Positions 7,858 through 14,814 of a stretch of 23,172 bases of DNA are shown here, piece by piece. The stretch comes from JBOHHR01 sp050740975 (GTDB taxonomy: Bacteria > Pseudomonadota > Gammaproteobacteria > JBOHHR01): positions 1-23,172 of the forward strand of contig JBOIEE010000290.1 of NCBI GenBank assembly GCA_050740975.1, given 5' to 3'. The notes under the pieces were generated by a model. It saw nothing but the letters and a program-made list of their open reading frames with translations. It did no database searches and had not been told where the DNA came from. Every line of letters starts with the position of its first letter. Positions within the stretch are counted from its first letter, which is position 1. The position numbers were made by a program, and so were the translations under genes.

Positions 7858-8688
7858 TTGGGGATCCCTTTCACTAAGATGCACGGGCTAGGCAACGATT
7901 TTGTGCTGTTCGATGCCTTGTCCGATCCTGTTTCATTGAATATTGCACAGATCCGGGCGGTCGCCGACCGCCGCCACGGCATTGGGTGCGATCAAGTGTT
8001 ATTGATCCAGCCGGCCCAAAGCGACCAAGCAGACGTCCGCTACCGTATATTCAACGCCGATGGCAGGGAGGTAGAGCAGTGCGGGAACGGCGCGCGCTGC
8101 ATTGCCCAATACCTGCGCAGGCGAGGTTATATGTGCAAAGATATCCTGGTAGCGGAAACTCTAAAAGGTAGGGTCAGCATGTACTTCGAACCGGATGGGA
8201 TGATTCGGGTGAACATGGGAGAGCCGAAGCTGAACCCGGAGGACGTTCCGGTACTTGCCAAGCGTGCTTCGATTGGTTATGAAATAGATATCGGGGGAGA
8301 GACCATCGGTTTTTTGGCCCTTTCTATGGGGAATCCGCACGCCGTCCTAGAAGTTGAGGATGTGGAGACAGCGGCCGTAGCGCAGCTTGGCGCGCGCCTT
8401 AGCCGGCATGCCTGCTTTCCTGAAGGGGCCAACGTCGGTTTTATGCAGGTGCTGGATCGGGGGCGCATGCGATTGCGGGCGTACGAACGCGGAGTGGGTG
8501 AAACACTGGCTTGCGGAAGTGGGGCGTGCGCCGCCGTGGTGGCGGGTTGGTTGATGTCGCGACTGGATGCCGAGGTGGCGGTGGAACTTCGCGGGGGGAT
8601 TTTACGGGTCGCTTGGCACGGGGAAGGCTCTCCCGTGTGGATGACAGGCCCAGCTACATATGTGTTTGAAGGGAGCATCCAATTATGA
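7858..8688 (+). CDS. dapF: diaminopimelate epimerase
   Basis: It converts LL- to meso-diaminopimelate for lysine and peptidoglycan synthesis, in the cytoplasm and without cofactor. The 276-residue product aligns throughout with E. coli DapF. Seen: KMHGLGNDF at residues 7-15, the first catalytic cysteine Cys75 in QCGNGARC, MGNPHAV, and the second catalytic cysteine Cys219 in ACGSGAC. The start is a TTG preceded by GAGGA with good spacing. No ATG precedes the conserved KMHG motif, so the TTG is well supported. The stop overlaps the next ATG (ATGA), and with DUF484 and xerC this reproduces the gammaproteobacterial dapF cluster. Confidence 0.97.
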   Translation: MGIPFTKMHGLGNDFVLFDALSDPVSLNIAQIRAVADRRHGIGCDQVLLIQPAQSDQADVRYRIFNADGREVEQCGNGARCIAQYLRRRGYMCKDILVAETLKGRVSMYFEPDGMIRVNMGEPKLNPEDVPVLAKRASIGYEIDIGGETIGFLALSMGNPHAVLEVEDVETAAVAQLGARLSRHACFPEGANVGFMQVLDRGRMRLRAYERGVGETLACGSGACAAVVAGWLMSRLDAEVAVELRGGILRVAWHGEGSPVWMTGPATYVFEGSIQL

Positions 8689-9419
8689 CAACGCCAAGGC
8701 CTATTCAGCTGGATGACGGTCCAGACAGCATCAGTGCGGTTGCGGAATACTTACGCCGACGCCCAGATTTCCTGGTGAACCAGCCAGAGCTTCTGCAAGA
8801 GATCAGCGTGCCTCACGAGACCGGGGAGGCGGTGTCATTAGTAGAACGTCAAGTCGCAACCTTGCGCAAGAAGAACAAGCAGTTGCAGGGCAAGCTGCGG
8901 GAATGGATCGAGGTCGCGGAGCACAATGATCAGCTAAGCCTGAAGCTGCACCATTTAACCCGAATGCTGATCGCCGCCCGCGATTTGGACACCGTTTTTT
9001 CCATGCTCTATCAGAGCCTTGTCACTGACTTCCGCGCGGACTGTGTGGTCCTGTGGTTATTCGTCGATGCTCCCCCCGGACAAAACCAACGCCGTGAGTT
9101 TCTGGGGAGTCAAAGGGAACAGCAAGCAGTGCTGGAGGATGTATTCGAAAAAGCCGTGCCTTTTTGCGGAGCGCTCAGCGATGCTCAACGCGCCGCTTTG
9201 TTCAATGGCGCGACGGAAGAAGTCGGATCGGCTGTGGTGCTCGCGCTGCGCGAGGCGGATTGGCGCGGTATATTGGCTATCGGAGTACGCGACGCGAGCC
9301 GATTTCAAGCCGAGATGGGCACCGATTTTCTCATTCGGCTTAGTGAGATCGTGAGCAGCGTGATTTGCCGTTGGGTGGTGAGTAGTGATGAGCAAAGCAA
9401 AGCTGAGCGCGGAGCTTAA
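8685..9419 (+). CDS. DUF484 family protein
   Basis: A 244-residue protein of the DUF484 family found between dapF and xerC in many gammaproteobacteria. Seen: VAEYLRRRPDFL near residue 20, then SLVERQVATLRKKN leading into a short coiled coil (about 50-90), and a C-terminal GAF-like domain from about 95 to 235. Function is unknown. The ATG overlaps the dapF stop by 4 bases, and its own 3' end overlaps the xerC start, so the three genes are translationally coupled. Confidence 0.92.
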   Translation: MTTPRPIQLDDGPDSISAVAEYLRRRPDFLVNQPELLQEISVPHETGEAVSLVERQVATLRKKNKQLQGKLREWIEVAEHNDQLSLKLHHLTRMLIAARDLDTVFSMLYQSLVTDFRADCVVLWLFVDAPPGQNQRREFLGSQREQQAVLEDVFEKAVPFCGALSDAQRAALFNGATEEVGSAVVLALREADWRGILAIGVRDASRFQAEMGTDFLIRLSEIVSSVICRWVVSSDEQSKAERGA

Positions 9420-10293
9420 GCCGTTTTTGCAACAGCTTTCCTTCGCGGCGCACACCGTTAAAGCTTACGACCGCGACGTCTCTGCGCTTATTCGGTTTTG
9501 TACCGACAAACGGGTCGAGGGCTGGGAGGATCTCGAAGAGTCTCATGTGCGCGCTTTTATCGCGTGCTTGCATCGCAACGGAAAGAGCAGCCGCACGCTG
9601 CAGCGGACCTTGTCCGGCGTGCGTGCCTTCTTTCGCTTCCTCATCGGTCGTCAACTGCTTGCACGCGATCCCGCCGCGGGTATAAGAGCACCAAGAGCGC
9701 AACGCAAGCTGCCCCGAGTGCTTGATGTTGATCAAACGGGGCGGTTGATGCAAGAGGGCGGCGACGATGACGTCCTTGCCCGCCGGGACACGGCCATGTG
9801 GGAACTGTTGTATTCCTGCGGTTTACGCGTCTCAGAATTGGTTGGGCTTGATTGCTGCGATGTGGCGATAAAAGATGCCGAGCTTTGCGTCCTCGGTAAG
9901 GGCAGTAAGCAGCGTATCCTACCTATCGGGCGTTGCGCCATCGAGGCGCTGCGCGCGTGGCTGCTTTGCCGGCGGACGCTGTTGGGTGATCCTTCCGAAG
10001 ACGCGCTATTTTTAAGCCGCCGGGGCACTCGCGTACATGTACGCACAGTGCAGCAGCGCTTGCGAGCCTGGGGTGTGCGTCAGGGGATCTCCACGCCGGT
10101 GCATCCGCACATGCTGAGGCATTCTTTCGCCAGCCATTTGCTCGAATCCTCAGGCGATTTAAGGGCCGTGCAGGAACTGCTGGGCCATGCAAGCATCAAC
10201 ACGACCCAGATCTACACCCACCTCGATTTTCAGCACCTCGCATTGGTCTATGACCAGGCACACCCTCGGGCAAAGAAAAAGTCAGCGCTGTGA
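9388..10293 (+). CDS. xerC: site-specific tyrosine recombinase XerC
   Basis: It acts with XerD at dif to resolve chromosome dimers. The 301-residue product has an N-terminal SAM-like core-binding domain (about 5-90) and a catalytic domain. Seen catalytic residues: Arg147 in CGLRVSEL, Lys171 in GKGSKQR, His241 and Arg244 in HPHMLRHSFASH, His267 in LLGHASI, and the nucleophile Tyr276 in IYTHL. All six are intact. ATG at 9388 is preferred; a GTG directly before it (9385) is in frame. It overlaps the DUF484 gene by 32 bases, consistent with the dapF cluster. Its position beside dapF favours XerC over XerD. Confidence 0.95.
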   Translation: MSKAKLSAELKPFLQQLSFAAHTVKAYDRDVSALIRFCTDKRVEGWEDLEESHVRAFIACLHRNGKSSRTLQRTLSGVRAFFRFLIGRQLLARDPAAGIRAPRAQRKLPRVLDVDQTGRLMQEGGDDDVLARRDTAMWELLYSCGLRVSELVGLDCCDVAIKDAELCVLGKGSKQRILPIGRCAIEALRAWLLCRRTLLGDPSEDALFLSRRGTRVHVRTVQQRLRAWGVRQGISTPVHPHMLRHSFASHLLESSGDLRAVQELLGHASINTTQIYTHLDFQHLALVYDQAHPRAKKKSAL

Positions 10294-10343
10294 GCTTCGG
10301 GGCGGGGTTACCTATGCCGGGTGGGTTGCAGTGCGCTGATCCG

Positions 10344-11687
10344 ATGGATCGCATTCTTTTGCTCAACGGATTAGTAGTCAACGAGGGGCGTCGTAGCGAA
10401 CTCGACTTATTGCTCGTAAATGGGCGGGTCGAGCGCATCGGCGGCGATCTCAGCGCTGTCCCCGCGGACATTCTGATCGACGCCAGCGGCAAGCTCGTGG
10501 TGCCTGGTCTGATCGATGACCAAGTACATTTTCGCGAGCCGGGGTTGACTCATAAAGGGGATATCGCCTCTGAATCCCGCGCCGCCGTGGCCGGAGGGGT
10601 AACTAGTTTTCTCGATATGCCCAATACCCTACCTCCCACAATAAGCTCAGAACGACTGGAGGAGAAATACGCCATCGCCGCGCGCACATCACGTGCAAAC
10701 TTCGGCTTTTATTTCGGCGCTACGAACGACAACATCGAAGCGATTAAAGCGCTCGATCCCCAGCGTGTATGCGGCCTCAAGGTTTTTATGGGGGCTTCTA
10801 CGGGCAACATGCTGGTTGATAGTCCCGAAGTCCTGGAGGCTATCTTCCGCGATTCCCCAGTGCTTATCGCCACCCACTGTGAGGACACACCGACGATAAA
10901 AGAGAATGAGCGCAGGTTTCGGGAGCTCTATGGCGAGGCCATACCTATACACTGTCACCCATTGATCCGAAGTGAAGATGCCTGCTTCAAATCCTCCTCT
11001 TTCGCCGTAGACCTGGCGCGGCGCTACGGCTCGCGATTGCATCTGCTGCACCTGAGCACGGTATGCGAGTTGGCACTCCTGTCACGCGCCCCTTTAAACC
11101 AGAAGCGAATCACGGCAGAGGCCTGTGTGCACCATCTCTATTTCCAAGCGTCGGATTACCAGGACAAAGGGGTCTTAATTAAATGCAATCCCGCGATCAA
11201 AACGGGAGCGGATCGCGAAGCGTTACGCCGTGGCGTGATCGAGGGATCCATCGACGTCATCGGAACCGACCACGCCCCGCACGCCCTAGGTGAAAAGCAG
11301 GGGAGTTACTTCACGGTTCCTGCCGGGCTCCCGCTGGTACAACACGCCCTGTGTGTGCTCTGGGAGCTTCATTGCCAGGGGACATTTCCTCTCGAGCTTA
11401 TCGTGGAGAAGACCAGCCACGCGGTCGCCACACTGTTTGGCATTAAGGAGCGCGGATTCGTGCGGGAGGGGTATTGGGCGGACCTGGTCGTGATTGATCC
11501 CAAAAGCGAGACCGCTGTAACCCCAATGAGCGTGCTCTATAAGTGCGGGTGGTCTCCTTTTCTAGGCCATACCTTTCCCTGTTCTATCGATACCACGATC
11601 GTCTCGGGCCAGATCGCTTATCATCGTGGTGTAGTGACCGAGGATGTTCCAGGTAGATGTCTGGAATTCGGACAGCGGGCACACTAG
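10344..11687 (+). CDS. dihydroorotase, Bacteroidetes-like class
   Basis: It cyclises carbamoyl-aspartate to dihydroorotate in pyrimidine synthesis. It is an amidohydrolase of about 447 residues from ATG 10344; the frame also opens at GTG 10290 and ATG 10314. MDRILLLNGLVVNEG is a natural start for the family. Seen: PGLIDDQVHFREPGLTHKGD, LKVFMGASTGNML with the lysine expected to bridge the metals, ATHCED and LHLST (metal histidines), and GTDHAPH (catalytic Asp). In the usual D-x-H-x-H motif the first His is Gln here (DDQVH). As I recall, the Porphyromonas gingivalis enzyme has the same change, so it probably belongs to that class and is active. The frame starts before xerC ends if GTG 10290 is used, suggesting cotranscription. 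Confidence 0.88.
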   Translation: MDRILLLNGLVVNEGRRSELDLLLVNGRVERIGGDLSAVPADILIDASGKLVVPGLIDDQVHFREPGLTHKGDIASESRAAVAGGVTSFLDMPNTLPPTISSERLEEKYAIAARTSRANFGFYFGATNDNIEAIKALDPQRVCGLKVFMGASTGNMLVDSPEVLEAIFRDSPVLIATHCEDTPTIKENERRFRELYGEAIPIHCHPLIRSEDACFKSSSFAVDLARRYGSRLHLLHLSTVCELALLSRAPLNQKRITAEACVHHLYFQASDYQDKGVLIKCNPAIKTGADREALRRGVIEGSIDVIGTDHAPHALGEKQGSYFTVPAGLPLVQHALCVLWELHCQGTFPLELIVEKTSHAVATLFGIKERGFVREGYWADLVVIDPKSETAVTPMSVLYKCGWSPFLGHTFPCSIDTTIVSGQIAYHRGVVTEDVPGRCLEFGQRAH

Positions 11688-11777
11688 CGCATGGGTATTG
11701 TGTTTCGTTCTTCACCTGGGCAAGATTGGCAACACCCTGGCGAGCGTGAAGCCGACGAAAAGTGGAGTGTAGAAAAG

Positions 11778-12011
11778 ATGGTTGGAAAGCCAAAGATTGT
11801 GGAAGATCTTACCCCTTGCTGTGACGGAGGACTGGGAGCGCTGGGGCATCCACGTGTTTATCTACCGATCGGGGAGAAAGATTACGTGGATTGTCCCTAT
11901 TGCGGACAGCGGTTTATGTTACAGCGCGCTCCTGCAGCGCCGGAGCTTAGCGGGCCTTCTCCTGGGTCGTCCCCGCCATCACCCCCGCTTAAAGCTTGGA
12001 ACACGATCTGA
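11778..12011 (+). CDS. zf-CHCC zinc-finger domain protein
   Basis: A small protein of about 77 residues with the CHCC zinc-finger pattern related to the mitochondrial complex I subunit NDUFS6. Seen: CC at residues 14-15 followed by DG, GHPRVYL with His24, and CPYCGQRF with Cys39 and Cys42. A Pro/Ser-rich tail follows. The bacterial function is unknown. ATG 11778 is chosen because it leaves a short N-terminus usual for this family; an in-frame ATG at 11691 would add 29 residues without recognisable similarity. It follows the dihydroorotase on the same strand and may share its transcript. Confidence 0.82.
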   Translation: MVGKPKIVEDLTPCCDGGLGALGHPRVYLPIGEKDYVDCPYCGQRFMLQRAPAAPELSGPSPGSSPPSPPLKAWNTI

Positions 12012-12418
12012 TGCAAAATGGGACGACGGCAAGCACCGCTGGCTTGAGGAGAACGGTTTCGACCTCCCTGGCCTTCGCAGATCTACCGCAATCATTTGCT
12101 CGACTCCCAATCAGCGGTCAGGGGGAAGCTTGCACGCCATCCCGGTGAACGATCCTAAGCATTGTTTATACCACAATGCACAAAGCCCATTATTTCAAAT
12201 CGTTAATTGCACCCCATTCCACTACTCTCTGCGCGCCAATTGACGCAGCGTCATTTTTCAGCGGCTATTTTAATACAATATTCCGAATTTACGCATGTTC
12301 CAACTGAACAGAAAGCAACCGGTTAATCTCAACAAGCTTTCGCGGCTGCAAGGATCTGAACGTGCAGTCGAGCATCCTTGGCTTGCTGGCCGCGACGGCA
12401 ATCCACTCGAGCCACAAG
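12012..12418. other. intergenic region between convergent zf-CHCC and msrA genes
   Basis: About 400 bases separate two genes that point at each other. I find no recognisable gene. A plus-strand frame running to 12243 is a continuation of an out-of-frame shadow of the zinc-finger gene and shows no known motif. A short hairpin with a T-run near 12241 is listed separately. Confidence 0.4.
12241..12258 (+). terminator. possible weak rho-independent terminator
   Basis: TGACG (12241-12245), a CAG loop and CGTCA (12249-12253) are followed directly by five T. The stem is short, so it would be weak. It could end transcription from the dihydroorotase/zinc-finger genes. Confidence 0.35.
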
Positions 12419-13024
12419 TCAAGAATTCATATCGCCCCACAGTTCCCTGAGCCGCTTGTCGCGCCGGCATCCCGAACGATAAAACTTATAACGCAAGCGA
12501 TTCTTGCGATAGTAGTCCTGATGATACGCTTCGGCTGGATAAAAAGCCCCTGCCGGAACAATCTCCGTAACCACCGGTTCGGAAAAGGCTTTTGTCGCTT
12601 CGATCTTTTTCTTGGACTCTTCCGCTAGGCGGCGTTGCTGCTCGTTGTGATAAAAGATCGCGGGGCGATATTGGAGCCCCTTGTCACAGAACTGGCCATC
12701 GTTTCGTGTCGGATCAACGTTGTGCCAGAATACATCCAAGAGCTTTTCGTAGCTGACCTTGTTCGGGTCGTACACCAGTTGTACCGCCTCGGCATGTCCT
12801 GTGGTGCCGCTTGAAACGTCTTCATAGTTTGGGTGGTGTTTGCTCCCACCGGTATACCCCGAGGTCGTAGAAATGACACCGTCCAGTGCGTCGAATGGAG
12901 GCTCCATGCACCAGAAACATCCTCCGGCAAAGGTCGCGACCGCCATGTTCCCGGCAACTCCATGTGCCGGCAGTGCGACTCCCAGCAGAAAGAGCAGGGT
13001 ACGTTGATTTGGTAAAGCTATCAT
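12419..13024 (-). CDS. msrA: peptide methionine (S)-S-oxide reductase, exported form
   Basis: It reduces methionine-S-sulfoxide in oxidised proteins. The 201-residue product starts with an apparent signal peptide (hydrophobic TLLFLLGVAL at about 9-18, likely cleavage near AHGVAG), so the enzyme probably works in the periplasm. Seen: the catalytic motif GGCFWCME with Cys36 and Cys39, SGYTGG, GHAEAVQLVYDP, and FWHNVDPT, all MsrA hallmarks. The C-terminus has a Cys in RSGCRRDKR that might serve as a resolving cysteine. ATG 13024 has a GGGA site upstream. It is divergent from the CDGSH gene with a 123-base spacer between them. Reductant supply to an exported MsrA is not evident from the neighbours. 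Confidence 0.94.
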   Translation of the reverse strand: MIALPNQRTLLFLLGVALPAHGVAGNMAVATFAGGCFWCMEPPFDALDGVISTTSGYTGGSKHHPNYEDVSSGTTGHAEAVQLVYDPNKVSYEKLLDVFWHNVDPTRNDGQFCDKGLQYRPAIFYHNEQQRRLAEESKKKIEATKAFSEPVVTEIVPAGAFYPAEAYHQDYYRKNRLRYKFYRSGCRRDKRLRELWGDMNS

Positions 13025-13078
13025 GCCAGTTCCCGTGATGGTTAGTTTCTCTACGGATAGGGCAAAGCGTATGGTATT

Positions 13079-13105
13079 TTGATCCCATTACATAGCTCAT
13101 AATAT
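13079..13105 (+). promoter_or_regulatory. candidate promoter for the CDGSH gene
   Basis: TTGATC (13079-13084) and TAATAT (13100-13105) with a 15-base spacer lie in the msrA/CDGSH divergent spacer, about 40 bases before the CDGSH start. The spacing is short of ideal. Confidence 0.35.
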
Positions 13106-13147
13106 CAGGCCGAAGACAAAAGCATACCCTATCAGCGGAGGAACCGA

Positions 13148-13387
13148 ATGGAAAAACCCATACCTGCTCAAAAGGCACCTTATACTGTAGATGTCGAAGC
13201 CGGCAGGCAATATTGGTGGTGTCGTTGCGGACGAAGCAAGAGCCAGCCGTTTTGCGATGGATCGCACAAGAACACGGGCTTATCTCCGCTCGCGTTCACA
13301 GCGGGGGATTCACGGACCGTGTACCTTTGCGGATGCAAACACACTGCAAACGCTCCTTTCTGCGATGGAACGCACGCGAAAATTTAA
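13148..13387 (+). CDS. double CDGSH iron-sulfur domain protein
   Basis: A 79-residue protein made of two mitoNEET-type CDGSH motifs. Seen: CRCGRSKSQPFCDGSH with ligands Cys25, Cys27, Cys36 and His40, and CGCKHTANAPFCDGTH with Cys61, Cys63, Cys72 and His76. By family knowledge each binds a redox-active [2Fe-2S] cluster through three Cys and one His; the cellular role is not established. A strong GGAGG (13137-13141) 6 bases before the ATG fixes the start. It lacks a membrane anchor, so it should be soluble and cytoplasmic. Confidence 0.94.
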   Translation: MEKPIPAQKAPYTVDVEAGRQYWWCRCGRSKSQPFCDGSHKNTGLSPLAFTAGDSRTVYLCGCKHTANAPFCDGTHAKI

Positions 13388-13448
13388 TGGCCTCTGACGA
13401 GTACTTGACGATGGGGGTTCAGCATGTGGGAAATGCCTCCGGTACCCC

Positions 13449-13484
13449 CCCGAGTCCCTAAAAAACGCGAGGGAATGGCTCGGG
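13449..13484. repeat. imperfect inverted repeat (stem-loop)
   Basis: CCCGAG plus TCCCT (13449-13459) pairs with AGGGA (13470-13474) and CTCGGG (13479-13484), with a 4-base bulge (ATGG) on one side and a 10-base loop. There is no T-run after it, so it is not a standard terminator. It lies about 60 bases after the CDGSH stop and may protect the transcript 3' end. Confidence 0.4.
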
Positions 13485-13713
13485 TATCCATCGTCACGAC
13501 AGGGGACCGACTAAATCTGTTTGGAGATCATGATCAAACTTTTAGGAGACCAACCTCACTTTGAAGAATCCACGGACTGATCTCTGAGACCTGAAAGCCA
13601 ATACAGTCCGTTTCCCAAAAAACACTGGGCCCTTTTCTGAAAAATAGGATTCAGCGCTGCCCTGACGGAGCCCGGTTCCCAATCCCATCGAATACGCTGA
13701 CGTATTTCGTCCA

Positions 13714-13733
13714 AAATTTCCCTAAATTTCCCT
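13714..13733. repeat. tandem duplication of a 10-bp unit
   Basis: AAATTTCCCT occurs twice in a row (13714-13723 and 13724-13733) in an AT-rich stretch. It could be a binding-site pair or a slippage duplication. Confidence 0.5.
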
Positions 13734-13907
13734 TAAAATGCCGTTAGCCCTGGAGAGCAACAGCGGCAGTAAAGCTTGATTCCAGCGGGTTGCTTTGGCG
13801 CCGTTCGCGTCAGGGGGATATGGCATGACTATTGTCTACTAGCTGCAAGAGAACGGCGCATGGCGCCGATTAATTTCACGTTTGGGCGAACCATAGAGGA
13901 TACCGAT

Positions 13908-14066
13908 ATGAACAGGTCAAAGAGACTCACGGCAGAACAGATCGTTGAAATCGAGCGGCTGACCAAGGCCGAGCGAGTACGAGAGCAGCACGTTAGTGAT
14001 GAAGGGCAAAGCCAACTGTACCAGTATTTATCTGAGGTGGTCCTGAAATCACCCCTAACCGTGTAA
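13908..14066 (+). CDS. hypothetical small protein (52 residues)
   Basis: An unrecognised, charged, probably helical peptide starting MNRSKRLTAEQIVEIERL. GAGGA lies 7 bases before the ATG at 13908, which is good support for translation; the frame opens further upstream but without such a site. After its stop the same frame continues for 25 more codons to 14144 and includes GETAAFLGVP, which resembles the first helices of MerR/excisionase-type helix-turn-helix domains. It may therefore be a broken longer gene. No function is assigned. Confidence 0.4.
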   Translation: MNRSKRLTAEQIVEIERLTKAERVREQHVSDEGQSQLYQYLSEVVLKSPLTV

Positions 14067-14231
14067 CAGCAGCATCGTCCCCGGGTTGAACGGAAACTGG
14101 AGGTTGGTGAAACAGCGGCCTTTCTAGGGGTACCCCAGGCTTAAAGAAGAAGAGGCTCTGTATTAGCCATTGCGATCGCTCCGTTTCTTCGGCTTGTACC
14201 TGCTGATCACCTATACCATCGGCCTCGCGCT

Positions 14232-14249
14232 CTTGTTCAGATGAACAAG
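14232..14249. repeat. perfect 18-bp palindrome-like inverted repeat
   Basis: CTTGTTCA (14232-14239) and TGAACAAG (14242-14249) are separated by GA. No T-run follows on either strand, so an operator-like dyad is more likely than a terminator. It sits in a stretch (14067-14285) without a gene. A hydrophobic 24-codon frame ends at 14244 and may be debris of a membrane protein. Confidence 0.5.
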
Positions 14250-14285
14250 CACACCAACACAGGGTTCGCGAACTGATCGTCCGAG

Positions 14286-14546
14286 TTGGACGTCGGCGAC
14301 AGAGCTAACAAGCGTATGCAACCTTCAGGGAAACTGGTCAATCCCTGCCGGTTTGGCGGATACCGGGATGACGAAGGACGTTTTATCCCTTTTTCCCACA
14401 CAGACGCTGCGATGTGGCGCGCATGGGAGATCGGAATTCGCATGCTGTTAAGGCTCGAGCTAAATGAGCATGGAAACTTGGAAGGCATGCTCCACAGCAA
14501 TGAACGAGGATTGGCCTCCGACAAGACGGCTGGGCGTGGGGACTAA
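14286..14546 (+). CDS. doubtful hypothetical ORF
   Basis: An 86-codon frame from TTG 14286, or 76 codons from ATG 14316. The segment GYRDDEGRFIPFSHTDAAMW looks protein-like but I do not recognise a family. There is no good ribosome site before either start. It lies in a gene-poor region between the CDGSH gene and the NDPK-like gene and may be a remnant. Confidence 0.3.
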   Translation: MDVGDRANKRMQPSGKLVNPCRFGGYRDDEGRFIPFSHTDAAMWRAWEIGIRMLLRLELNEHGNLEGMLHSNERGLASDKTAGRGD

Positions 14547-14570
14547 AGCCAATTACAAATAAGCGGAAGC

Positions 14571-14598
14571 TTGCCAAAAGGTTCAATTTTCTTATACT
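14571..14598 (+). promoter_or_regulatory. candidate sigma-70 promoter
   Basis: TTGCCA (14571-14576) and TATACT (14593-14598) are spaced by 16 bases, about 215 bases before the NDPK-like gene. A GC-rich hairpin with a T-run follows within 35 bases, so the transcript may be short or attenuated. Confidence 0.4.
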
Positions 14599-14629
14599 TT
14601 CTAAGTAGAGAAACGGTTCGACCTAATTG

Positions 14630-14653
14630 CCCGCCGGATTGATGCGGGGTTTT
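14630..14653 (+). terminator. possible rho-independent terminator in the leader of the NDPK-like gene
   Basis: CCCGC (14630-14634), a 9-base loop and GCGGG (14644-14648) are followed by GTTTT. The stem is only 5 bp but all G-C. It lies between a promoter-like site and the next gene, so it could end a small RNA or act as an attenuator. Confidence 0.35.
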
Positions 14654-14749
14654 ACGCGGCTCTTGCTTCCCCCAGAACAGCCCGGGTCGCGGGGGTCTGT
14701 CTTAGGCATTCCTCTGAGGTATATTTCTTAATCCGGTATTCGTTCGGTA

Positions 14750-14772
14750 GCGTAGGTATTTTTACTCTACGC
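14750..14772 (+). promoter_or_regulatory. stem-loop upstream of the NDPK-like gene
   Basis: GCGTAGGTA (14750-14758) pairs with TACTCTACGC (14763-14772), giving 9 pairs with one bulged T and a TTTT loop. It lies about 42 bases before the TTG start and may be part of the mRNA leader. Confidence 0.4.
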
Positions 14773-14814
14773 GACAAGCGCATTCCCGCAAACGGTTACC
14801 AACGGAGACCCCTT

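Larger units (their letters stand above)
13388..13907. other. gene-poor region after the CDGSH gene
   Basis: About 520 bases without a convincing gene. It contains an imperfect stem-loop at 13449-13484, a tandem 10-bp duplication at 13714-13733 in an AT-rich patch, and scattered short palindromes such as GATCATGATC near 13527. No transposase remnant or tRNA was recognised. Confidence 0.4.

Noticed and set aside
9057..9753. Minus-strand ORFs of over 130 codons (9057-9455 and 9340-9753)
   Set aside because: They are antisense to DUF484 and xerC, which have intact family motifs on the plus strand.
11782..12243. 153-codon plus-strand ORF
   Set aside because: Its first half is an out-of-frame shadow of the CHCC zinc-finger gene and the second half has no protein-like pattern.
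13560..13790. Possible insertion-sequence end
   Set aside because: The region is AT-rich and repetitive, but I could find no matching terminal inverted repeats, target duplication or transposase fragment.
14305..14325. Possible integron attC-like sequence (AGCTAACAAG)
   Set aside because: The 7-base core does not fit RYYYAAC exactly, and no GTTRRRY partner with hairpin arms lies within the expected 60-140 bases downstream.
14237..14524. 95-codon minus-strand ORF
   Set aside because: No ribosome site, Ser-rich composition and full overlap with another doubtful frame on the plus strand; nothing recognisable.
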